Shown: positions 1 to 7,530 of the stretch, one piece after another
Position numbering within the stretch: position 1 is the stretch's first letter
How the letters are laid out: each line of letters starts with the position of its first letter
Assembly: GCA_002102555.1 (NCBI GenBank)
Contig: MCFL01000337.1
Span: 1 to 24,487 of the forward strand
Origin: Catenaria anguillulae PL171
Lineage: Eukaryota; Blastocladiomycota; Blastocladiomycetes; Blastocladiales; Catenariaceae
DNA length: 24,487 bases
Direction: 5' to 3'
The notes under the pieces: generated by a model
Seen by the model: only the letters and a program-made list of their open reading frames with translations
The model's database searches: none
Told to the model about the DNA's origin: nothing
Made by a program: the position numbers and the translations under genes

Positions 1-46
1 ACACTGGCGGTGTCTCTCACTGACGGCTGTCGTGTGTTGATCTCAG

Positions 47-452
47 GTCATTGGCACGCCAAACTATCTGTCTCCCGAACTGTGCAAGGCGACCAGTACG
101 ACGAAAAGTCGGACATTTGGGCCATGGGTTGCATCTTGTTTGAGCTGGCGACCAGACAGTTTATGTTTGATGCTCCCGTACGGACGCTTGGACTCTCATT
201 TCACCTTCTTCCGTTCCACTCTGACGAGTGCGAGTGACCTTGACGTGACAGAACTTGCTTGCACTGACACGTCGAATCATCGAATACAAACCGTCATGCG
301 AGATTCCGGTCACGGCGCCTGCGGTACTCAAGATCTTGATTCCCAAGATGACGGATCCAAACAGGGTGATGAGGTTGCACATGAACAAGGTCATGGACAC
401 GTCCGTGGTACAGAAGTGTATTGTGGACGCTGTGTTTCACAATTTGTATTGA
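47..452 (+). CDS. NEK-like serine/threonine protein kinase, 3' end only, with a frame break
   Basis: This is the C-terminal part of a protein kinase whose 5' portion lies outside the window. An intron ends in CAG at 44-46. The next exon (47-177) reads VIGTPNYLSPELCK in one frame and then DQYDEKSDIWAMGCILFELA in another. Together these are the activation-loop end, APE-type motif and DxW-G helix region of the NEK family. The frames meet at 86-90, where one base, probably a G (AAGGC for AAGGGC), appears to be missing. A 74-base intron (178-251, GTACGG to ACAG, phase 0) follows. The last exon (252-452) starts NLLALTRRII, as expected after FDAP in NEK kinases, and contains DPNR in place of the usual subdomain XI arginine context. 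The protein ends soon after the kinase domain, so it lacks the long NEK tail. The family call is fairly secure; which NEK it is cannot be told. Confidence 0.75.
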
Positions 453-755
453 GTGACGGTTGCCACAGTGATTGGAATTATGGAACAAGTCTCATGAGCA
501 ATAATCAATCTATTCCTTACCTCATGTACATATGACATCGAGCGTGAGGGCCAGAGAGTTATTAAGTTAAGTATGACAACGGTGAGACTGATCAGTGCGT
601 ATCCCTAGAGACCAGTCACGTGACTGTGTATGATGCACGAGCATCTGCACCTGCTCATGCATCAGGTTCATCGACGAGCAGCGAGCCGGTTGCACGACAA
701 GTTCCAATGGAGACTAACGCAAACCTAGTCACCACACCACCAACTACAACCCACC
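453..755. other. Intergenic region, kinase to NOL10
   Basis: There is no supportable gene here. It holds the 3' flank of the kinase and the NOL10 promoter. The clear element is the palindromic E-box at 613-626, annotated separately. No TATA box is evident close to the NOL10 start. Confidence 0.6.
613..626. promoter_or_regulatory. 14-base perfect palindrome containing a CACGTG E-box
   Basis: CAGTCACGTGACTG is its own reverse complement and lies about 130 bases upstream of the NOL10 start codon. The core GTCACGTGAC is the preferred site of several basic helix-loop-helix factors (Cbf1-type in fungi, USF/TFE-type in animals). The palindrome is seen directly; binding by a particular factor is inference. 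Confidence 0.5.
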
Positions 756-2890
756 ATGAATGCCCCAACATCCTCATCGGGCTCGTCCCTTGCTGTCTCC
801 AACCCAAACAACGTCAAAGTGTACCGCGGGCGGCTCCTCCCGCAACGTCACCCTGCCAAATGGCTCGCCTCGCAGTCGAAATCGTCCTTGAAAAAGGACG
901 CGGAATGGCGCAACCGGATCGAGCTCATCCAAGACTTTGAGTTCCCACAAGCCAGCTACCGCATCAAGCTCACGCGCGACGGGAAGTATGCCATGGCATC
1001 GGGCGTGTACAAGCCGCAATTGCGCGTGTACGACTTTTCGGAAATGTCCATGAAGTTTGAGCGGCACTCGGATGTGGAAAACGTCAACTTTGTGATTCTG
1101 TCCGAGGACTGGACAAAGTCGGTGCATTTGCAGGCGGATCGGACCATCGAGTTTCATTCCCAGTTTGGCCGCCTGTACACAACGCGCATCCCAAAGTTTG
1201 GGCGCGATATCCAGTACCACTTTCCGTCGTGCGATGTGTTGGTTGGCGGCGCCTCGTCGGATGTGTACCGGTTGAACTTGGAACAGGGCCGGTTCTTGAA
1301 CCCACTCGTGACCGACTCGCCAGGCATCAATAAGGTGGAAATTAACCCGGCCAACCAGCTGTGGTGCTTTGGCGGCGATGATGGTCACGTTGAGTTTTGG
1401 GATCCGCGCGTGCGCTCACGCATCGCCCGGCTTGACGTTGTTCCTTCCCTGCACGGCTTTCTCGACGACGACTCGATGCGCCCCGAAATCTCTGCGCTGT
1501 CATTCCGCAACGACGGCCTGCATTTGGGCGTCGGCACGTCATCGGGTCACGTGCTCTTGTACGACTTGCGGTCGCCCACGCCGCGCCTCGTCAAGGACCA
1601 CCAGTACGGCCTCGAGATCCGCCATGTGCACTGGCACGACCGGTCCGAAAATGTGATTTCTGCGGATCGCAAGATCGTGCGCATGTGGAACAACGCCTCG
1701 GGCAAGCTCTTCACATCGATTGAGCCGCCCAACGACATCAACGATATTTGCGTCGTGCCCGACTCTGGCCTCTTGTTCATCGCGGGCGAGGCCGTGCAAA
1801 TGCACACGTACCTGGTGCCCGACTTGGGCCCGTCGCCGCGGTTTGCGGCCTTCCTCGACAACCTCACCGAGGAAATGGCCGAGTCGCAGGGCACCGTCTT
1901 GTACGACAATTACAAGTTTGTGACGCGCAACGAGCTCAAGAAGCTCGGGCTCGAGATGGTGGTGGGCACGCCTGCGGCCAAGGCATACATGCACGGGTAC
2001 TTTATCGACGCGCGCCTGTACGAGCGTGCGCGCGTGATTGCCAATCCGTTTGCGTTTGACGAGTTTAAGAAGCAGATGGTCAAGGAAAAGCTCGAGGCCA
2101 AGCGTGCCAGTCGCATCACTACGAAGGCAAAGCCCGCAAAGGCCAAGGTCAACCAGGCGCTGGCCGAAAAGTTGGGCGGCACGGATGCCGTGGACGATCG
2201 GTTCAAGAAGGTGTTTGAGGACGACGAGTTTTACGTGGACGAGACGTCCGAAACCTTCAAGCTGCTCAATCCCGTACAGAGCGACAAGAAGAGCAAGGCC
2301 AGGGATGCCGTGTACGAGGATTCCGATGACGAGGATTTGCGCTTCAAGTCCGTCAGGCCCGTCGCGTCGGATGAAGAGGACGAGGATGCCATGTCGGTGG
2401 ATGAGGCCAGTGATAGCGAGAGCGACAAGGACGAGGTGCGCATTCCCGATGTCGAGCCAGGTGCGCTCTTTCTGTTTTCTGTGTTCTTTATCGCCGTCTC
2501 GCGTTTCGCCCGTGTCTCACTTCAAATCGCTTCCTTTCATTGTCGCAATCAGAACTCCCACCAATGCCCGTGTCGGCGAGTAAGAAAAAGAAGCGCGGCG
2601 GCGCCGACGACGAAGACCGCATTGTGCGCCCGCGCGCCCCAGCACCCAGCCGCAAGTTCAAGGCCGAGCCCAAACCCAAGGGTCCCAGCATGGTTGAATT
2701 GCAAACGGCCGAGTCATTGCGTCGCAAGCAAACGTTTGCGGCCCGTGTTGCGTCAGAATCGGAGCCCCTGGTTGCAAACTCGCGGTCGACGAGCGGCGGC
2801 ATGGAAATGCGGTTTGAGGTGCCCGACAAGAAGCAGCGAGGTGCGGATGGCGGTGCGGAGCGCGGTGGTAGGCAAAGGCGGCGTGGGTGA
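756..2890 (+). CDS. NOL10: NOL10/ENP2-type WD-repeat ribosome biogenesis protein
   Basis: Two exons, 756-2460 and 2553-2890, joined across a 92-base intron (GTGCGC to CAATCAG, phase 1), give 680 residues, close to human NOL10. NOL10/Enp2 is a nucleolar component of the small-subunit processome needed for 18S rRNA maturation. The N-terminus has the conserved block around VYRGRLLP and the Lys/Trp-rich stretch before the beta-propeller. WD-type repeats follow, for example VEFWDPRVRSRIARLD and VLLYDLRSPTPRLVKDH. A NUC153 motif starts near residue 480 (DDRFKKVFEDDEF). An acidic Asp/Glu/Ser stretch precedes the intron, and the C-terminus is a Lys/Arg-rich tail with the nuclear-signal-like KKKKR. 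The ATG at 756 is chosen because it opens the frame and has a CCACC context. The reading frame has no breaks. Confidence 0.95.
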
Positions 2891-3039
2891 ATGGGTGAGT
2901 GGTGTAGAATGCGTACCTGTACAGAAAGCATATACTTGAGTTTCCGATTACGTCCTCCGGTCGCTTGAGGATGTAAATGGCGACTGAATGTACTAAATAT
3001 GCAGAAAGAAGAAACAACAAGATTGAACGTGAAAAAGAC

Positions 3040-3223
3040 ATTCATGAACATGTAATACTCATCATCGTGGTCCTGGTAAAAATGTTGGGTCACGGTGTGG
3101 AAAGTTGCAATCTTCTTGCACCCCCTCGACCTTGCCGACAACCAGGACACGAGGTCAGTCAGCGTTTCGCGTCTTCCAAAGGTTTCCGTAGGGACATGAC
3201 CATGCCTCGAGGCAATGATGTTT
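3040..3223 (-). other. Coding-like block on the minus strand, possible 3' exon of the unknown gene
   Basis: Read on the minus strand from 3223, after a CCAG acceptor-like site, the sequence gives an open, varied frame with stretches such as RRETLTDLVSWLSA and TFHTVTQHFYQDHDDEYYMF. Its composition looks like a folded protein. I do not recognise it. It could be a later exon of the unknown gene at 3374-4341 if that gene splices past its apparent TAG stop. It could also be the end of a separate gene. The frame stays open well into NOL10, so the true end must come from an intron I cannot place. A candidate is GTCTTT at 3039 to TTTAG at about 2982. Confidence 0.3.
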
Positions 3224-3244
3224 CTGGTATGGTAAATACCAGAA
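3222..3244. repeat. Hairpin, 9-base perfect stem with 5-base loop
   Basis: TTCTGGTAT at 3222-3230 is the exact reverse complement of ATACCAGAA at 3236-3244, with GGTAA between. It sits at the possible splice acceptor of the minus-strand block at 3040-3223. It may be a structured RNA element, a footprint or chance. Confidence 0.5.
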
Positions 3245-3373
3245 CCTGGAATTGAACAGATGGCATGACGGAGGACTGCGCCATCACACAAACTGCTTCC
3301 ACGACTTGCGAAAGGAAACGGTCGCGCGGTTGTAGTTGGTGTGCTCTGCACTCGCCTTGGTTGTGACAGGATG

Positions 3374-4341
3374 CTACGTTCCGCCGCGCTGCGCAACCTG
3401 AACGTTGACCGCATCATACCATGTCGCAGAGTCGTTGAAGTCTTCTCCCTCGCGCATGACGAGTGAAATGATGAAGGTGTAGATCTTACAAGGAAGAAAC
3501 AAGAGACGGGTGCCAATAGGGACATCAAGCAGGAGCACTGACAGCACTGCCTTGCTGCTGCTCACCAGGTCCCTGCCTCTCCGCCTCCTCCTCCTCCTCT
3601 TTACCATCAACCATCTCCCACTCGTCCTTGGTGAGGCGCACGTACGCGTACAAGTTTTCCACGTACGCAACCTTGCGGCACCGAGCTTGCGGATAAAGTC
3701 TGGCCCGTCAAAGTGGGTGATGGCCTAAACATTGGTGAGGAGAAGGTGGGTCGCAATGACTATTGAGCGACGAGAATGAAGGATGTTGGCGAATGTAATC
3801 AGTGAAAAGTAGCACCTGAATCAGGGCCCTGGTCGCGCACAGGTTGTCGGGCTTGCCGTCCTTGGGCTTCTTGTCGTACTTTGCTAGACCCCGGTTGGCC
3901 TGTCCCGCCTTGCGCTTTCCCTTGCCCTGGACGGCCCTGCCCGCGATGTGCGCCGCGGCGGTGCCAGGATCCGTGGCCATACGTCTAAAGCTGCGCGACC
4001 GATTGGCGGAGCGGTCGTAAACACCCGCGTACGTTGTATCTGACCATAGTACAACAAGAGTGCGAGGTTGGCACGGTGAATCAACACAAAGATTCGGCGG
4101 CAAAGCCAATGCACGCACATCCATGCGGGGGTGGATTCAAAATCCTCGACGCGGGCACAATCGTGTGGAAAAAGTGGTAGGGCGGCTTCAGCGCGAACTT
4201 GCTGTAGACGGTTATCGTCACATTCTTTTCCCCATTGCTTGTCATCTGCGTATTGATGCGGTACGTGTCTGCGCGTTGGTGAAGGAGGGCGAGTGCCGCG
4301 GCGTCGTTGGTGGTTGGGGCGGTGGACGAGGACGAGGGCAT
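3374..4341 (-). CDS. Unrecognised spliced gene, four-exon model
   Basis: Model: 4341-4119, 4039-3816, 3724-3566, 3484-3374 on the minus strand, giving 238 residues without any indel. The introns (79, 91 and 81 bases; donors GTGCGT, GTGCTA, GTGAGC; acceptors GTCAG, TTTAG, TGTAAG) match those of neighbouring genes. Exon 1 starts MPSSSSTAPTTNDAA and contains NVTITVYSKFALKPPYHFF. Exon 2 is basic (AGVYDRSANRSRSF, GKGKRKAGQANRGLAKYDKK). Exon 4 reads YTFIISLVMREGEDFNDSA and stops with TAG. Exon 3 is the problem: after ITHFDGPDFIRKLG the frame that keeps the model open becomes Arg/Thr-rich, while the next frame reads like real protein (VAYVENLYAYVRLTKDEW and an acidic stretch). I know no family for it. 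The coding-like blocks at 3040-3223 and 4571-4823 may belong to the same gene. Confidence 0.45.
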
Positions 4342-4570
4342 GGTGTGGTTAGGTACTGCGATGTCGTGACGAAAAGGTACAACGGGCGGCGATTGCGGAT
4401 GCTGGTTGCGAATTGCAGATGCATATAGCAAGGCGACCCGAACGAGGCCTGGGAATGCAAGATTGACGACGACCAGAGTCCGCCCCAGTGAAAAATCGCC
4501 GTTGGCTGTCGCGCTGCGTGTGATTCAAGCTATCCGCACCCAAGCAGGCGGCCAAAGCCAGAGCCGGCAG

Positions 4571-4823
4571 TCAACGACCAGCTTTGCAGTGAAAGCGCAG
4601 TAACAAGTGTGGACGTACACGGCCGGGAAAGTTGGATTTGAAGTTGTGTTTTGTGAGCTCCACAGTGATCATGTTGATGAGTACGTCCATGGTCTCATCG
4701 TTTTGCGCGGACGCGCCTGCGGGTCTGGACCATCCATTGGTTGTTCGTGAGGAGTGATTGAAGGGAGAACTCGGTGTGGGCAGGGTTGAGCAGCTCCTTT
4801 TCGAGCTCTTTGTGGAGCTTTTT
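4571..4823 (-). other. Coding-like block on the minus strand, possible upstream exon
   Basis: After a good acceptor (TACTTACAG, ending at 4824) the minus strand reads KKLHKELEKELLNPAHTEFS and continues as a plausible amphipathic protein. It then stops near 4695. An overlapping frame reads DETMDVLINMITVELTKHNF and ends with TGA at 4571-4573. Joining the two needs a one-base change near 4700-4720 or an unseen intron. It lies just upstream of the start of the unknown gene at 4341. It could be that gene's 5' exon, a small separate gene or a decaying one. Not recognised. Confidence 0.3.
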
Positions 4824-5338
4824 CTGTAAGTACTTGGAAGTTAGAAGAGGACAAGCAAAGGGGAGCACCCTCAATGAAGGCAACAAAAACACCGGAGCCC
4901 CTAGTCTAGTGGTGGGACAAAGTCCTTCTTTGCACAACAATCTTGTCTTTGAGCTTTAAACGATCGACGCGAGAAGGTTGCGATTCTCGAGGCTGATATG
5001 GTATACTGCGCCGTGTGCTGGGCAGCAGAGTTGATCTGTGCAGCTGTGGGTTGCCTGAATAACTAAATACTATGGACAGGTACTGTACTGCACATTCCTG
5101 CACATGGGCTTGCAGATCATGAGAATCATGGGCTATATACATGATATGGCAGGTCAGATCGACAGTCCACAACTGCAATCCTTCAAGATGAAATGGACAT
5201 ATGTATCGTCTATGTATGTACAAAATGAACAAATTGAATCACAAAAAGCAGCCGTCATTCTCCATATGGAATGAATCGATCACTTACATATGTACACTCG
5301 GCAATCGCTCTCTATTCTCATCACACACGCAATACGAA
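4824..5338. other. Intergenic or 5' flank upstream of the Trf4-type gene
   Basis: No confident gene. The part near 4940-4975, read on the minus strand, gives a short protein-like stretch (DRLKLKDKIVVQ) that could be another exon of the minus-strand unknown gene. The remainder is AT-richer and is taken as the promoter of the gene starting at 5339. I see no convincing TATA box. An in-frame ATG at 5201 would add 46 residues to that gene and is not preferred. Confidence 0.45.
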
Positions 5339-7065
5339 ATGGACCAAGACTTTATCGCATTTGACTTTGATGACAACGACCATGTCCTTGTCGCCGACCA
5401 CTCCTCGTCCCCAACTCCACCCAACAACCCCTGGGAACACCGCCACGACGACGACTCGGACGACCGCCCAAAGTTTTCTCGCCGCCTTGCCTCTGCCACC
5501 AGCGGAGGAGCACACGATCTCGCTGCCAAAGTCCAAGCCATCACCTCCCCATCTGCATCGTCGTCGCCTGCGGCCGATCCCCTGCCAGCAGGCAACTCGA
5601 GGAACAACGGATCGTCATCTGCCAAGCGCCGGCGGGACGACAATGGCGGCACAGAAACAAATTTACTAGACGACTTTGTGATTGCCAAGCTGGAAGATGC
5701 AAATGTACCAGTTTGGAGCGAGGGCAAGGACTATTCCGAGGACCCAAGCCGAAGGTTTGTTAATCCAGTTCATTTCATTCTTTCATTCACAGGGCAGGGT
5801 TCTTACAATTCTTTGTTTACAGGCTGCACGAGGAAATCGTCGACTTTGCCGCCTACATGCGCTCGACGCCCGACGAGACCCGGCTGCGCGAAACCGTCCT
5901 ACACGCCGTCGAATCCATTGTGCGGTCCGTCTGGCGCACGGCCGAGGTGCACACATTTGGGTCGTTTGTGACCGGGCTGTACTTGCCGCACAGCGACCTT
6001 GACGTGACAGTGCACACGGGCCAGGCTCAGTCGGATGGCAAGCGGTGCGTGTACCGCCTCGCAGACGCATTCCGCCGCTTGGGCACCCAAGAGTTTTGCA
6101 ACCTCGAAACCATTGCGTTTGCGCGCGTACCCATCATCAAGGTCGTCCATACGCTTTCGGGGTTCCAGATTGATATCTCGTTCAATCAGAGCTCCGGGTT
6201 TGTCACGGCAAAATACATCAATGACAAGTTGACCCAAGTGCCTGCCCTGCGGTGGTTTGTGTTGGTGCTCAAGATGTTTTTGTACTCGCGCGAGGCAAAC
6301 GAAGTGTTCAATGGCGGCCTGTCCAGTTACACTGTCATCACCATGGTGCTCGGATTCTTGGAGTCACATCCGTTGGTCAAGGAGCGTGTGATCCGGCCAG
6401 AGGAGAACTTGGGCGTGCTCTTGTTGGAGATGCTTGAATTGTATGGCGACTTGTTTGAAATGAGAAAAGTGGCGATTACCGACCAAGGTTTTATTCCGCG
6501 ATCCGTACGTTCTCTTCCCCATCCTTCTTTATCAGTGTTCTGCCGCCGACTGAAGACGTTCGGAAAACTCACGCGCTCTTCTTTCTCGTGTTAGCGTGTC
6601 CCCATGTCAAGCCAAGACGCAACCAGAGTTCCGCTCGTTGTCGTCGACCCAACCAACCCGGCCAACGTGCTGACCGTTGGGTCGCGCGAGGCCGTACCGA
6701 TTCTGCACTCGTTCTTCTCGTCCTTTACGCTGCTCGCGCGTGCAATGGCCATATGCAAGGCCAAGAAGCGCGCACCCAAGACGCTCCTGGGGCTGATCTT
6801 GAACTACGATGCGCGTGTGGATCGCAGGCGTCAGCAGCAGATTGAGTTGAGCCGTGAGATTTACGGGTATGGCGAGGACGAGGAGCAAGGTGGGAAGAGT
6901 AAGGGGTACGGAAGTGGTGCAAAGTCGCGTTCACTGAGGGCCAAAGTCGAACAGAAGATGCGTGGTGGCAAGAGCGGAGGCGGAGGGAAAGGTGGGCAGC
7001 AGGGCAGGGGCCCACCAGCACCAGCTGGAAAGCCGCACGGCGGCAAGAACGCCCAAAGGAAGTAG
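5339..7065 (+). CDS. TRF4: Trf4/TENT4-type non-canonical poly(A) RNA polymerase
   Basis: Exons 5339-5754, 5823-6504 and 6595-7065 (introns of 68 and 90 bases) give 522 residues. Trf4/Trf5/TENT4 enzymes add short A tails to aberrant nuclear RNAs in the TRAMP complex, marking them for the exosome; animal TENT4 also acts on mRNA. The core begins with LHEEIVDFAAYM at about residue 140. The nucleotidyltransferase motif GSFVTGLYLPHSDLDV places the catalytic aspartates at about D197 and D199, and the third is about D256 in QIDISF. The PAP-associated domain follows, with FNGGLSSYTVITMVLGF and RPEENLGVLLLEMLELYG. The N-terminus is acidic and Ser-rich. The C-terminus is Gly/Lys/Arg-rich and RGG-like, suited to RNA contact. 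The start at 5339 is chosen over the upstream in-frame ATG at 5201 because the acidic DQDFIAFDFDD opening fits the family. No frame breaks. Confidence 0.92.
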
Positions 7066-7530
7066 TTGGTTTTTCTGTCATTCACTGGCACTTGAACATA
7101 CACTCTGTAAGTCACTGGTGTTGCCTTGCAGCCAGTTAGCGAGCTCAACTGCCGCAGCTCAGGAGGGCGGGGAGCGCTGATGACATGGCTGACTCCATTC
7201 ATGGCCATGGCCAAAACCGCACAACGCCTTCAAGACGCCAAAACAAAGTGGGCCTGGATCACGAACACTTGGAATCAGCTACGTAAATCGAGCGCCACAT
7301 GCAGCCCATGTAACCGGCCGTACTAATCAATACGGGAAAGCGACTCTCTGCATTGGCATCGTGCTTTCGGCCACTCCATTCCATCTTCCATTGTCGCCCA
7401 CAACCGCGCTGTCTTCGCCACCCGTTGCCCACGTCATCCCTTCCAAGGTTGGACCCTGACGCCCATCGCCCATCGCCCATCGCCCATCGCCCATCCACCA
7501 CCCGTCGCCGCAAAGGCTCACCAATCCATC
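7066..7530. other. Intergenic region and promoter of the Sec7 gene
   Basis: No gene seen. The stretch just before the Sec7 start is pyrimidine-rich on the plus strand and holds the seven-base tandem repeat at 7461-7495. No TATA box is obvious. Confidence 0.6.
7461..7495. repeat. Tandem repeat, 7-base unit GCCCATC, five copies
   Basis: Five perfect, head-to-tail copies of GCCCATC end 35 bases before the Sec7 ATG, so the array probably lies in the 5' untranslated region. Read on the minus strand the unit is GATGGGC. Confidence 0.9.

Noticed and set aside
774..1388. 204-codon minus-strand frame within NOL10
   Set aside because: It is the antisense of conserved WD-repeat sequence; composition and position mark it as a shadow.
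2488..3528. 346-codon minus-strand open frame spanning the NOL10 3' exon and beyond
   Set aside because: The part over NOL10 is a shadow of a conserved gene. Only the section at 3040-3223 looks coding, and that is reported separately.
4040..4118. Minus-strand stretch with a protein-like WMCVHWLCRRIFVL frame, first taken as a frameshifted exon
   Set aside because: It is better explained as a 79-base intron (GTGCGT to GGTCAG); removing it joins the flanking exons in frame without any indel.
7461..7495. CRISPR-like or transposon terminal repeat
   Set aside because: The unit is only seven bases with no spacers, and the host is a eukaryote; it is a short tandem repeat.
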